From: Palaemon carinicauda
Lineage: Eukaryota > Arthropoda > Malacostraca > Decapoda > Palaemonidae
Length of the DNA: 64,000 nt
NCBI RefSeq assembly: GCF_036898095.1
Contig: NC_090743.1
Location: 21,671,278-21,735,277 of the forward strand
Reading direction: 5' to 3'
A program made the translations under genes and the position numbers. Under the pieces are notes generated by a model. That model made no database searches, was not told the DNA's origin, and worked only from the letters and a program-made list of their open reading frames with translations. Every line of letters begins with the position of its first letter. Position 1 is the first letter of the stretch. Below, piece after piece: positions 37,961-49,300 of this stretch.

Positions 37961-38681
37961 GAGGTAAAAATACTTATGTTAAAGCTAATAATAAAATATA
38001 AAGTAAATATATAAAAAATATAGGATAAAATAAATTTTGTGTAAAAGCTAATAAAATATAAAATGTATATATAAAATTATAGGCTAATATAAATTTTTAT
38101 ATAACAGTCGTGGTTAACACAAATTTAAATCTTATTTATAAAATCTGTTTCTTGAAATAATTAAAATATCAAAAATAGATAAATTCTGTCTGATAAAGCC
38201 CAAAAAACTTGTTTTTTTTTTTTGCCAAAACAAATCTCTCTCTCTCTCTCTATTGAAAAGGTTGCAACTGCTTCTATGTAAACATTCCCTTCAATTCACT
38301 CTTTGCCTCTTTTAAAGCCTCCTTTCCCATTTCTCTCTATATACACATACGGGACACTTCAGAAATCTTTTTCTTTTTTTTCCCTAGCCAGAGGCAACCA
38401 CAAACTACCTTGGAGAGCATGACCACCGCCGGGGTTGAACACAAAAGCGGCGTTTTCCGTCGCCTTCAACGAATTCGCATTTGTATTCTGAGGTCACTGC
38501 GGACACGATGTAGGTCATCCGCAGCGCTCACCCATCATTCGCGCGAATGGCTATGTGTACTGACGCACGTGTGGATGCTCATTCGTACTCGTTAATGAGA
38601 TCGCACGTAAATTATGTTTGCTGTGCATGGTATGTGCCTTGGGTCGGTAGCTGTCTGCTTCTGCTTGAGAAATATAATGTC

Positions 38682-38780
38682 GATATTTTTAATTTAATTC
38701 AAAAGACCTTGCTGATACTATACATCCCTTCTGTGTAGTACCTATGAGATGATGCAACTTTTTGGCAATTTGCAACTTTT
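38682..38780 (+). repeat. Inverted-repeat partner 1
   Basis: About 100 bp matching the reverse complement of 40467-40564. Shared words include 'aatttaattcaaaagacc', 'tgatactata', 'agtacctatgagatgatgca' and 'tttgcaactt'. Confidence 0.8.
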
Positions 38781-39025
38781 CTTCTACAGCTAAGTTGCTC
38801 TTCAGTATTCATACATTTTTTTTTTTCAAAGTTTAGGCTTCCTTTGTACAAATACGATGCTACTTAGCTATATGGAACTTCACCTTACAGTTAAGTTGCT
38901 ATTTAGCAATGATGCAACATATTGGCAAGTTGCAAATTCACTTGAACAATCAAGCTGCAGTTCGGCGATGATGCAAGTTTTTGGTAAGTTGCAACTTCGG
39001 TTATACTGCAAAGTTGTCATTCATT
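38752..39025 (+). repeat. Diverged array of GATGCAA/TTGCAAC units
   Basis: Variants of GATGCAACTTTTTGGCAA followed by TTGCAACTT occur at about 38752, 38910 and 38970. Between them the words 'aagttgct' and 'caagctgca' recur. Each unit is partly self-complementary (GTTGCAAC-like). Copies are irregularly spaced and diverged, so this is an old local repeat. Confidence 0.55.
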
Positions 39026-39029
39026 TAGC

Positions 39030-39913
39030 CGTCAAGTCAAATTTTTCTTTTCCTTATTAAAACATTAAATTTGCACCATATGCAAAATTGTAAATCTTCT
39101 ACTTGGAGAAATTGACAGATTTAAGCTAAAGAAAAGCTGCAAATATGCTAATTCCTATTAATGAAAAATATCAAATGAAAAAATATTTTTTCATTTCTTT
39201 TCATTAGCGCAGAAAAGCTGAGGATAAATTTACACGAGTTACCTGTCACCATAAATCCTCTCAATAAAAAACTTGGAACTACTATTAAAAAAATATATTT
39301 TCTTTTAAAAACCGAAGGACAATGAAATGTAAAAGATCCCGCATACATCAAATGAGTGACAGAATCTCAAAGAGACTTAAATCAAAGGCAACCTTTGATG
39401 TTAAACATATTCTCGATTTTATCTTTGAATATTTCATACTTTCGTCTATTCAATCACTAAGATAAATTATATTTTCAATTTTTTATTAATTATTACTGAT
39501 ACCTATGATTCTACAATTACATATTTTCCTTATGAAAAAAGTAACAGGAAATCTGTGAATAATAATCATATAAAATTTCATAAATTTTTCTTCACTTGAG
39601 AACAAAGACCAAAAATAAAAAAAATAAAAATTACTAAAATATAAAAATACGAACTATCGAATAGATGAATAACCCAGACATAAAAAGAATATATAAAATA
39701 AACATATCGTCGAGCACTAAAATAAACTCTTAGAACCTTAGATTCTTGTACTTATTTTCGAGCAATGGCAAATTGAGCAAGTATAAAACCTTCGTCATCT
39801 TGCGCGCAATTAACAATTGGACTCATTTTCTGATGTTGAAAAGAAAACTGTTTGTGAGGAGATGAGGACTTGACTGGCACTGACATCCATGCATCGTCTC
39901 GCATGGCCTGACA

Positions 39914-39914
<1 letters not shown>
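39030..39914. other. Spacer without a recognisable gene
   Basis: Very A+T-rich. No coding or repeat signal. Confidence 0.5.
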
Positions 39915-39949
<35 letters not shown>

Positions 39950-40031
39950 ACCTCCCCTATATAATAGTGTTTGGTTGTAGTTTACATATATGTGTATATA
40001 TATATATATATATAATCTCACATATATATAC

Positions 40032-40062
<31 letters not shown>

Positions 40063-40063
40063 G

Positions 40064-40094
<31 letters not shown>

Positions 40095-40166
40095 TATATA
40101 CATATATATATACACCATATATATGCATATATATATATATATGTATATGTATGTATATATATATAT
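39915..40166. repeat. (GA)n tract and long imperfect (TA)n tract
   Basis: GA at 39915-39946, then from 39986 a TA tract with scattered C and G. The TA tract abuts the dispersed repeat at 40167. Confidence 0.96.
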
Positions 40167-40327
40167 TCTTTACGGTCAAGTTCAGACGTATAGCTAGACG
40201 GCCTCTTTCCGTCCCATGGGTAGGAGGAGAGACTAGTCCAGGGAGTGGGAAGGGTTAAATCTTTGCGTGCGTGCGTGCACATCTATCCAAATATTTAGAC
40301 GTCATTTTTGACGGGTTGCGTACACTG

Positions 40328-40335
<8 letters not shown>
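40167..40335 (+). mobile_element. TA-tract-associated dispersed repeat, copy 2
   Basis: Contains 'gggagtgggaagggttaaat', a GTGC-rich run and 'tttagacgtcatttttgacg' as in copies 1 and 3. It is flanked by TA tracts on both sides (up to 40166 and 40332-40364). Confidence 0.7.
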
Positions 40336-40367
<32 letters not shown>

Positions 40368-40466
40368 CAACGTAGTATAGTTCTCGTACCTTTGCAGTTT
40401 GAATTTCAAAAACGATTGTAATCATGTAAACTCGTAGCAGTTAGATTTGGTTCCAGATTTGAATGT

Positions 40467-40564
40467 AAAGTTGCAACTTGTCAAAAAGTTGCATCATCTC
40501 ATAGGTACTCCACTGAAGAATATATAGTATCAAAAATGGTCTTTTGAATTAAATTTAAATATCA
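40467..40564 (-). repeat. Inverted-repeat partner 2
   Basis: Reverse complement of 38682-38780 with scattered differences. A small hairpin, CAAAGTAC...GTACTTTG, lies just right of it at 40563-40591. Confidence 0.8.
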
Positions 40565-40644
40565 AAGTACCAGTTTTTAATAGTACTTTGTGAGAACAAC
40601 CATTTTCTAAGAGTATTTTGTCAAAGAAACATTTTTCAACGAAT

Positions 40645-40716
40645 GTAACTACTGCACTGCAACTGTTTAGTGGCTATTTTCCTCTTACTAAGGGTAGAAG
40701 TGACTCTTTAGCTATG
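40645..40716 (+). mobile_element. Fragment of the retroposon with shared LINE 3' end
   Basis: 'actactgcactgcaactgtttagtggctattttcctctt...aagggtagaag.gactctttagctatg' matches the middle of the copies at 46620-46690 and 49630-49700. It is truncated by a TA tract at 40717. Confidence 0.75.
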
Positions 40717-40771
40717 ATATATATATATATATATATATACATACATATATACATGCATATGTATATGTATA

Positions 40772-40850
<79 letters not shown>

Positions 40851-40926
40851 TGTGTGTGTGTGTGTGTATCTGTGTTCTTACATACCTGGAAGAAGTTTAT
40901 ACACATATTTCCCAGCTATGCATACG

Positions 40927-40961
<35 letters not shown>
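40717..40961. repeat. (TA)n-(TG)n tract and (GA)n tract
   Basis: Imperfect TA to about 40850, TG to 40868, then GA at 40928-40961. Confidence 0.96.
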
Positions 40962-40963
<2 letters not shown>

Positions 40964-41373
40964 TTTCCTTCTCTCATCCAAACTTTTAATTTACACTTCG
41001 GAGCACCGCAGGAATGTGTCCTTGCCTCTTGTGTAATGCGTCCATGGGTGTGAACATTCAGATGACGACTCGCGGCGCACGCATGCACGCACTCACGCCC
41101 GCGGGCGAATTGCCATAGCTCCATTTCACGTGAGCCGTTTATAAAATATATGTTTACTAACTTCAGAAATTGTCCCATTGTCTTTCGGTAAAGATATCCC
41201 CAATTTTATTTTTTTGGGTAGAGTTATTCCGATCTGTTCCTATTCCGTGTCCATAAAACTCTTAGTGATAAATAATATTTGAATGGCCGAGGACAACAAA
41301 TACAGCCGATTTTTGTCCATACATGTCCTTATCCATGTCTGTGATATGTTAGTGTATACTAAATTATAGCCAA

Positions 41374-41391
41374 ATCTCTCTCTCTCTCTCT

Positions 41392-41431
<40 letters not shown>
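41374..41431. repeat. (TC)n microsatellite
   Basis: TC tract with one small interruption near 41392-41398. Confidence 0.96.
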
Positions 41432-41434
<3 letters not shown>

Positions 41435-42017
41435 CACGTTCGTGTGCGTGCGTAAAAATCTAAACGCAAATTTATAGCAACACCACAAATTATGCTAATT
41501 ACTAACGTTATAAATTTTACATGTAATCACTTTAAAAACCAATAAAAACACACAATTCTATATCAAATCTCCAATAGATGTCAAAGTTACGTTTCATACA
41601 CTAGTAATTACATTATTTATCAACTACTAAAAATACTAAAAAAAAAATCCCATTCTTATGTTTCCAGACGGATTTACTCCTGAATTATAAGGTTTACATC
41701 TCTTGCTGCAGAGAAAGTTACCTAAACTTTTCATTCTTCATGTTTTCTACTTTCATTCATGGTTGGATAAAAAAAAATAAGGTAATTAAGTTAACAGTTC
41801 CGTTAGCTATTGTACAAACTCTCCACACTTTTTTAATGGCGAATTTAAAATTGAAGATTGAAGTAGCTTAGGAATAAAAGCGCCTCATTAATAAAGTTCA
41901 GAATTCTACTTGATAAAAAAAAAACTTCCCTTCAAACTATCATACTGCATTTGAATTAATGAAAAAACACACACCTCACACCTACTTCCATATTGCATTT
42001 CTGCGCCACATTTTTTA

Positions 42018-42018
<1 letters not shown>
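41432..42018. other. Spacer without a recognisable gene
   Basis: A+T-rich, nothing recognised. Confidence 0.5.

Positions 42019-42076
<58 letters not shown>
42019..42076. repeat. Poly(A) tract of 58 bases
   Basis: Uninterrupted A homopolymer. It could be the tail of a retroposed sequence lying to its left (41950-42018), but I recognise no such source and see no target duplication. Confidence 0.95.
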
Positions 42077-42079
<3 letters not shown>

Positions 42080-42337
42080 ATCCATCGATAAGCTTCGGTA
42101 CACAACCATCTCCCGGAGTTCAGTTCCACCCGCCAGCTCGGCCTTTCATACTGTTATCATTGCCTAATATCTATGGCATCGTAAATATTGAATACACAAT
42201 GAAACCATACCACACCCATGCGATCAGACAATGAAGGGAGATAAGCATCCAGACGAGTTACAGATTCATCTGTCTTTTAAGGAGATAATGTGAGGCATCT
42301 GTTTGTTCCACATCAAGGCAAATGGGAATACATTTAT

Positions 42338-42392
42338 AAATATATATATATATATATATATACATATATATAATATATATAGTATACTATTA

Positions 42393-42424
<32 letters not shown>

Positions 42425-42446
42425 ATATATATATATAATATATACA
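42338..42446. repeat. (TA)n with (CTAT)n microsatellite
   Basis: TA tract, then a run of CTAT units at about 42395-42422, then TA. Confidence 0.95.
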
Positions 42447-42464
42447 CACACAAAAAGAAAACAA

Positions 42465-42690
42465 CGACAAATGCAGCCATTTCTAGTCCACTGCAGTACA
42501 AAGACCTCGATATGTCAATTCATGTTCGGGGGTGGGCACTGCAGATTGTTAATTGCGGGGGACTTTAGTCTGATTGTTCGTAGCAAACCAACCTAGTATG
42601 GGTGGTCCTGACTAGTACAAGCTTTGCTGATTATGGCGATAAAGAAACCCTTTCACCACTTAAAGGTATTCCAATTCAGAAAGGGATAAA
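42465..42690 (+). mobile_element. Dispersed repeat 'aaatgcagccatttctagtc' family, copy 1
   Basis: Shares with 44758-44962, and with the minus-strand copy at 61600-62250, the ordered blocks 'gcagccatttctagtccactg', 'caaagacctc', 'gcaaaccaacctagtatg', 'ctgactagtacaagctttgctgat' and 'ccctttcaccac'. Non-coding. It follows (CA)n and (TA)n tracts. Confidence 0.75.
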
Positions 42691-42691
42691 A

Positions 42692-42780
42692 TATGTATGT
42701 ATGTATATATATATACAGTACATATATATAATATATATATATATATTTATATATATTATATATATATATATATATATATC
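42692..42780. repeat. (TA)n tract
   Basis: Imperfect TA/ATGT tract bounding the dispersed repeat on its right. Confidence 0.93.
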
Positions 42781-43660
42781 CAAGCAAAGTTTATCGGCAA
42801 ACTCATGTAATTAAATCATCAAAACGACTCTACATGAACAGAAAAGTCGAAAAATACACAAAACCGCAGATGAAAATATAAACCGCAGCTCCAGACAAGA
42901 AGTCGCTTTTAAACAGGTATGTACAAATACTTCACACGAGCTGAACTCGTGAGCAGCCAAGCAAGAGATGACCTAGGCTCAATTTCATGAACGGAATCCT
43001 GTGTTACGTAAATTTCGGCGACGATTAGTTCACGATGAAAAGCAAAACAAAAGGAAAGTTACCTAATAACGACTCAAGGTTATCAAACATACAATTGCTC
43101 TTAAGTAGGACAAATACGTTTTGTTATGTGTTGACGAAACACTAATAATGTTGTGGAATTTCCAATCTAAAGAGAATCAACATCTCTATCCAATTTGGGA
43201 AAGAATAAGACAAGGTTGCTTGGGGGAGGGGGAGATATAATAATACAAACGAAAATCAAATAATGGTTGGTAAAAGGGTAAACAATTCACTGTTTCATTT
43301 TTGTGGCTAATTAAACTCTTTACCTTTTAACTTAACAGAGTTTTTTTTTACCTTACCGAAAATCTTTATTTCGTAACATACAGTAACATATAGTCTGATA
43401 ATTGTTCAGCTAACACAGCTCAAATTCTATGATTTTCTACCTTTCCCGATATTAAAGGTATAACTTCTTCAATTCACCAGATCACCATATGAAAATTCGC
43501 ATGCGACTCATACCTTATTCAGATCTAAACGTATTATAGCGCAAAAAAAAAGAAAAGAAAAAAAAAAAAAACACCACCACCACACAGACAATATGCATAA
43601 AGTATGAGGTAATTATCGGACGCACTCACTCAAACATGTAAGTATACACACTCACTTGTG
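42781..43660. other. Spacer without a recognisable gene
   Basis: No gene or repeat recognised. Confidence 0.5.
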
Positions 43661-43721
43661 TGTGTATATATATATATATATTATATACATATATATGTAT
43701 ATATATATATATATATATATA
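43661..43721. repeat. (TG)n-(TA)n tract
   Basis: Abuts the LINE fragment at 43725. Confidence 0.93.
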
Positions 43722-43724
43722 AAC

Positions 43725-43915
43725 AGAATGTGTCCCTAGAAATTACAAAAGAAACAGGGGAGGAAGAGAAGACGAGAAGACCATGTATTGACGAACTATG
43801 AAAATTTGCAGATATAAACTGACAATTGAAAGACTATAAACAGACCGGAGAAGAAAGACGTGTCTGAGGACTTTTTCTGTAATTGGTTCGTAACGGCTGA
43901 TGATGATATATATAT
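43725..43915 (+). pseudogene. LINE fragment, same family as 26010-26290
   Basis: The blocks 'gtccctagaaatt.caaa.gaa', 'ggaagagaagacgagaaga', 'gactataaacaga' and 'taacggctgatgatgatata' match the last 180 bp of the copy at 26110-26290. Only the extreme 3' end is present. It runs into (TA)n at 43904. Confidence 0.7.
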
Positions 43916-44340
43916 ATATATATATATATACTGTGTATATATGTGTGTGTGTGTTTGTGTGTGTGTATGTATGTGTGTGCCTGATGAATTATAACGTCAT
44001 TAGTTGTGTAACGACATCCTGTTAAACTAACTAAATAACGAGATACGAGGAAAGGTAATTTCTCTTAACAATTTTCAACAACTTCTCCCTTCAATCTGTA
44101 AATTATCAACCATAGTATGGCTACATTTACCACATCTTTTTCAGTATGATTTTCCTCCAGTCCAAAACAAACTGTTAGTTTATTTTTACCTCTTTTAATC
44201 TTATACCTATGACTTTTTACCTTGATGTATGCAGATATATCAAGTTTTTTTTATACAAAAATGTTTCAATGGATGTTCATCGAGAATATTTAAAACACAC
44301 CTTCCTTCCTAGGCTATTCTTTAATAGAATCCTAAATTTA
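43916..44340. other. (TA)n-(GT)n tract followed by spacer
   Basis: The TA/GT tract extends to about 43979. The rest has no gene that I can support. Confidence 0.5.
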
Positions 44341-44349
44341 GTTTTTAGG

Positions 44350-44400
44350 GATTCTAGCATTCTGCTTTTCCAACTAGAGATGTGGCTTGTCTAGTAGTAG
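44350..44400 (+). mobile_element. Degenerate copy of the shared LINE 3' end
   Basis: 'tagcattctgcttttccaactagagatgtggcttgtctagtagtag' corresponds to the last 45 bp of the family ('tagcatcctgcttttccaac...'). The trinucleotide tail has drifted to TAG. Confidence 0.6.
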
Positions 44401-44757
44401 TATTTAAATAATACGCTTACTTCTCAGGCTCCCCTATAACACAGCACAATGAAATTCCATCACTACTATTATATACCACGTGAACAGACTCTAAAGACAG
44501 GAATCCTTAAGTTGGCCTTCGCCTGTCCACACTGATTCAAAACGATGATTGCAACTGACGAATGCGGAATTAATATAATCTTTGAGATAAATTTAAATGG
44601 CACAAATTGCATGATGGTATAGAAGGATCGACGTGCTGTCGATGAGATTTCTGTGTGGTTCTGGAGTATTTTTTCTTGATGGCACCTCCTTCATTTGGCA
44701 GTAAATGGACTTTTCCCGGTAATCACCTACTCATAGAACCTGACACACACACACATA

Positions 44758-44962
44758 GACAAAGACCTCAGACATATCTTTATTCACGTCTGGGGTTTGA
44801 CCAGTTTTCATCACCACGTTGGCCAGTACCGATTGGTGTGGGTGGGAGATTTTTGTTCGGTCGCTCACGGCAAACCAACCTAGTATGAATGTCCCTAACT
44901 AGTACAACTTTGCTAATCATGGCGATACACAATCCCTTTCAACATTTCTTAAGGCTTATACC
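44758..44962 (+). mobile_element. Dispersed repeat 'aaatgcagccatttctagtc' family, copy 2 (5' truncated)
   Basis: Starts within the family at 'caaagacctcagacat' directly after a (CA)n tract. It continues through 'tctggggtttgaccagttttcatcaccacg', 'gcaaaccaacctagtatg' and 'ctaactagtacaactttgct'. Confidence 0.75.
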
Positions 44963-45386
44963 CACCAAGCTCCAGAATCAAAAACACATTATGAAGAAAT
45001 GTGAAAGATATGTCATCATCGATACTTTCACCCACAAAATGCCTTATTTTGGAAAAAAAATTAACAAACCCCCCCCCCCCCGGAGAAAGAGCTGAGCCTT
45101 CCCTGGAAGGATAAGATACACGTCTCTTTAAAAACGTTGGGTTATAGGAAGCATGGAAAACAAGAACAGGTAGAGAGTCCCACGACTTGGAAAGGAAATG
45201 AGCATCAGCATTAAGAAAAACAAAAAGCATTTAAATATAATCGTCATGAATAATTGTCAATATTTATTCTCTCGGTATCCCAAGAAAATATAATTGTAAC
45301 TCATTATCCCTTAAATATTTTGAAAATTTACAACCGTAAATTCTTTACGTATTTTCAAAACTATTTACAGTTTTCAAGACGACTAG

Positions 45387-45388
<2 letters not shown>

Positions 45389-45430
<42 letters not shown>

Positions 45431-45594
45431 GATGACGTCAGACTTCCTTAAAGCTTAGATCTCACTTTTATATTTTTCTTTGTCGCGCGAATCCCTTTAT
45501 TCCCCACAAACCAAGGAGAGATATGTAAAGGGTTCGATATACCCGACGATGCAATTCAAGGACACCATAATCGAATCATGAGGTTCGTCCGACT

Positions 45595-45645
<51 letters not shown>
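45389..45645. repeat. (TC)n and (GA)n microsatellites
   Basis: TC at 45389-45427 and GA at 45599-45645, complementary to each other about 170 bp apart. Confidence 0.96.
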
Positions 45646-45646
<1 letters not shown>

Positions 45647-46077
45647 CATTTGTTAGTGATAGAGAGTGATTCAATAAAGGGTGTTATATGAACAGTTGAA
45701 TGACTATAAAATCCTATTTGGTAATAATACCTGAAATGCTATTGAATGAGGATACATATAAAATTTGCAAATGATATTACATAGAACGCAAACACAAACA
45801 CGAGTATGTGAAGACAGTAAGACTAGCGGTGCTCATAAGATGACCACTGTACTGGAATAAGGAGAAAGGGTACATCTTTAAGTACTGTACAACTAAAATC
45901 CAACGTCAAACCATATAACCACAAAGTACGCACACATACAGACTAACAGACAGACACACATACATACATACACACAAACACACACATACATATATACACA
46001 CATATACTGTATATATATATATATATATATAATATATTACTTATCAGTCACAAAACTGCAAGTGACAGATATTAAAG

Positions 46078-46230
46078 GGTAAAATTCACAGGAAACGGGA
46101 AAGGAAAAGACCAGGTACCAAGCGCTTTCGTGTATTACATACACTTCTTCAGGGTACGAAGAAGTGTACGTAATACACGTAAGCGCTTGGTACCTGTTCC
46201 TTTCCTTTTCTGTTTCCTGTGGATTTTACC
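46078..46230. mobile_element. Fold-back repeat, 73-bp arms with 7-bp loop
   Basis: Arms at 46078-46150 and 46158-46230 are near-perfect reverse complements ('ggtaaaattcacaggaaac' against 'gtttcctgtggattttacc', and so on to 'cttcttc'/'gaagaag'). A (TA)n tract abuts the right arm and another lies about 45 bp left of the left arm. The words 'ccaagcgctttcgtgtatta' resemble sequence I associate with terminal parts of Penelope-like retroelements. No coding sequence is present. Confidence 0.85.
46118..46152 (-). ncRNA. Hammerhead-ribozyme-like core in the fold-back arm
   Basis: Read on the minus strand: CTGAAGA, one A, a stem GTGTA-tgtaa-TACAC, then GAAA and GCGCTTGG. CUGANGA, stem II and GAAA in that order are the conserved hammerhead core. 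An extra A before stem II, and the lack of a defined stem III and cleavage site, mean activity is not shown. The other arm has a damaged core (ACGAAGA and GTAA). Confidence 0.35.
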
Positions 46231-46389
46231 ATATATATATATATATATATATATAGTGTGTGTGTGTGTGCGTGTCTGTGTTATATATATTTATACAAAT
46301 GTGTGTGACCATGCAAGAGAGATAGAGATCATAGCCATGGACTGAATTAAAAACAATGACAGTGTAGTACTACAGCTAAACACAGTTAA

Positions 46390-47055
46390 CATCCTTATCG
46401 AGAAAGAATTCATTCCTAACCCAAACAGATATGCCTGAACTCAGGCCCTTAGGTCCTTTGACTGGCCAAGCAGTATTACATTGGATCCCTCTCTGATTAT
46501 GGCCCATTTTCCCTTTGCCTACACATACACCGAATAGTTTGGCCTATTCTTTCCACATTCTCCTCTGGCCTCATACATCACACCACTGAGATTACCAAAC
46601 AATTCTTCGTTCAAGAGTTAATTACAGCACTGCAATTGTTCAGTGGCTACTTTCTTCTTGGTAAGGGTAGAAGAGACTCCTTAGCTATGGTTCGCAACTT
46701 TTCTAGGAGAAGGACACTCAAAAATCAAACCATTGTTCTCTATTCTTGTGTAGTGCCATAGCCTCTGTACCATGGTCTTCCACTGTCTTGGGTTAGAGTT
46801 CTCTTGCTTGAGGGTACACTCGAACACACTATTCTATCTTGTTACTCTTCCTCTTGTTTTTAAATTTTTATAGTTTTTATATGAAAGACCTAATCTAATG
46901 TTGTTACTGTTCTTAAAACATTTCATTTTGATTTTTCGTAACTTATCTTGGGATCTATTTATTTCCTTGCTTCCTTTCCTCACTGGGCTATTTTTCTTGT
47001 TGGAGCCCTTGGGCTTACAGCATCCTGCTTTTCCAACTATGGTTGTAGCTAAGCT

Positions 47056-47089
<34 letters not shown>
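46390..47089 (+). mobile_element. Retroposon with shared LINE 3' end, longest plus-strand copy
   Basis: Mirrors 49257-49935 on the other strand: 'tttgactggcc', 'ttccctttgcctacacatac', 'attacagcactgcaattgttcagtgg', 'ggagaaggacactc', 'ccattgttctctattcttgtgtag', 'cactgggctatttttcttg', 'ttccaactatggttgtagct' and a (TAA)n tail (47057-47089). No long frame exists, so it is non-coding, either SINE-like or a LINE 3' UTR. Confidence 0.82.
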
Positions 47090-47099
47090 TATACTGGAA

Positions 47100-47406
47100 A
47101 TAGCATACCATGTAAATTTCAATATAGATATATAAATTCTAGAATTATTGAAAATTTCACGTTGAGGCATCAACAAAAATGAGCACCAGAATAGATTATA
47201 AAGTACTACATGTTTATTTATCAAAATATACAAACACAGTAGCCTAAGGTAATTCTTTGCCGTGCTTTACATTAATATAACGCATACGGTAGGTTATTTA
47301 GTACCCATAAACATATTACAGATACTATAAATGATGATTATATTCATTGTTATAATACTCTCCAGTCTGTTAACTGAATTTGCGCTTTATGTAGGACTAC
47401 TGTGCT

Positions 47407-47443
<37 letters not shown>

Positions 47444-47510
47444 GATAATTTTGCACATTTTTAGATCTGTTTTCCATATTCATATTTGCCATATATTTTA
47501 CTCCTAATAT
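47100..47510. other. Spacer without a recognisable gene
   Basis: A+T-rich, with a (TA)n tract at about 47413-47443. Confidence 0.5.
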
Positions 47511-47690
47511 TTGGATTTTCTCTATCTCGGGATCGGACATCAAAGGGGGATTCAACTTAATTTAAAAGAAAATAGTTTTGGTCGGGCGTGGAATCGAACC
47601 CGGGCCCAGAAACTAAGGTTCCATTGACTGTTCTTTGACTCTTAGCTGCTAAGTCGGTCTCAACACCACGTTAGTCCCATGAGAGAGAGG
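47510..47690 (-). mobile_element. tRNA-derived SINE-like fragment
   Basis: On the minus strand it reads '...tgttgagaccgacttagcagctaag...' and 'cccgggttcgattccacgcc', the latter a B-box (GGTTCGATTCC) of the RNA polymerase III promoter, followed by A+T-rich body sequence. The cloverleaf does not close, so it is not a tRNA gene. Confidence 0.5.
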
Positions 47691-47980
47691 AAAAAAAAAA
47701 AAACAATACTTATAAACAAATATATCTTTTAAGAATGTTGTAACGCAAATGAACCCTTGTCAGGAAATGTATTCCAAATATTAGATGCTTCGAACACTTA
47801 CACAGATGGCTAAACAGCAACTTATTGAATGCCACAATGCATGCTTCACCGTTTACACCCGTCTAGAAAGCACTCTTTTGAAGAGCTTCCTTTTAATACG
47901 TATTTCTAACTATCCAACCCTTTCTAGTCCTTCCTCCATTCTATCCCTGTTATTTCTGAATTACACATTATTTTTTAATT

Positions 47981-47981
<1 letters not shown>

Positions 47982-48022
<41 letters not shown>
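47982..48022. repeat. (GA)n microsatellite
   Basis: Uninterrupted GA tract. Confidence 0.97.
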
Positions 48023-48024
<2 letters not shown>

Positions 48025-48025
<1 letters not shown>

Positions 48026-48738
48026 AAATACAAAATCTAGATTTCTTTTTTGGAAACACCGTTACAAACTCAATCGAGAATACATGTTGAGATCTTAAAA
48101 CGTCAATTGACATTATGACTAACTTTAAAACGCCCATGTAAGTGGTGTTAATAATGCCATTCCAATCAAAGGTGTGCATACCAATAAAAGTCATTCTCTT
48201 TACTTTCCCAAGATTATATTTTTAATCCTTAAAAACTACAACCAGCTCTTCTTTCTCATATCAAAGTCAAAGCCACCAGACCACTTCATCTAACAACTAG
48301 AAAGTCACTTTCCTCCACAAACACTTTTCCCATCACAAGACGACAATAAAAATAATCATGCATTCAACCTACTCCACCTGACGATATTAAAAACAAACCA
48401 ACATCTGTCCACTTTCTGACACACTTTGCCGACGACAAATAATCCGAGCAAAAGTGAGCGACATCGGTGGCACGGTCTAGGTATAGGCCGTGATCGGGGC
48501 TAACATGGGAAGTTTCGCTTCGTCAGGACGAGTTCCCTGGACGACTGATTCTGGGCGAGCCCTCTGGCTTCGTTAGGCAATAACTCGTTCTTTCAAATGT
48601 CAACTCACTGGAAACATCTCTTTACAAAAGGGATTAACATAGCTCAGCTTAAGTAGGACAGCGGAGAGGAAGTCCATCAGCCAATATGGGGATACAGAGT
48701 CAGCCATTACTCCACACAAAAGAGAGATTATACTACTG
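48025..48738. other. Spacer without a recognisable gene
   Basis: Includes a somewhat GC-richer part at 48430-48560. No coding feature that I can support. Confidence 0.45.
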
Positions 48739-48760
48739 TAATATATATATATATATATAT

Positions 48761-48803
<43 letters not shown>
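48739..48803. repeat. Compound (TA)n-(GA)n microsatellite
   Basis: TA to about 48763, then GA to 48803. Confidence 0.97.
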
Positions 48804-48804
<1 letters not shown>

Positions 48805-49181
48805 TCAACAGCATTTAACGAGAGAAAAAGAGACGACTGTTATCTAAACTCCAGAGTTAAAGCAAGAAATGCATTAAAAGTGAAATGCTTTACAATGGGA
48901 AGTATGGGGCAGACCTATTTGCCAACAAAACTCACCAAAAATTACGTTAAGTTAGAAAAGAAGAAATAAGGGAAAAAGTGAAATAAAAGTAGTACAACCA
49001 GTACAGTATAATGACAGATTACTTGATCCTCATTGTCGCTAACTTGCCCATTACTTATATCAAAAAGTGAAATCTATAGAGGGAATGAATATAACAAACT
49101 AACTTGTTCCTCATTAATATCACTTTAAAACGTTTTGTTACTTTATTTAGTTGCTGTGAATGAGATAAACAAATAAACAAA

Positions 49182-49183
<2 letters not shown>

Positions 49184-49216
<33 letters not shown>
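49184..49216. repeat. (TA)n tract
   Basis: Uninterrupted TA. Confidence 0.96.
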
Positions 49217-49219
<3 letters not shown>

Positions 49220-49254
49220 CATCTACCTTATATACAGTACACGCATACATATAT

Positions 49255-49256
<2 letters not shown>

Positions 49257-49300
<44 letters not shown>

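Noticed and set aside
42080..42105. ATCGATAAGCTT after the poly(A) tract looks like a cloning-vector polylinker (ClaI-HindIII).
   Set aside because: Only 12 bases match. The flanks (CC before, CGGTAC after) do not continue as the polylinker I know, so chance is more likely than vector contamination.
47580..47690. Possible tRNA gene on the minus strand (good B-box).
   Set aside because: The acceptor stem does not pair and the length and arm order do not fold as a tRNA; it fits a SINE head better.
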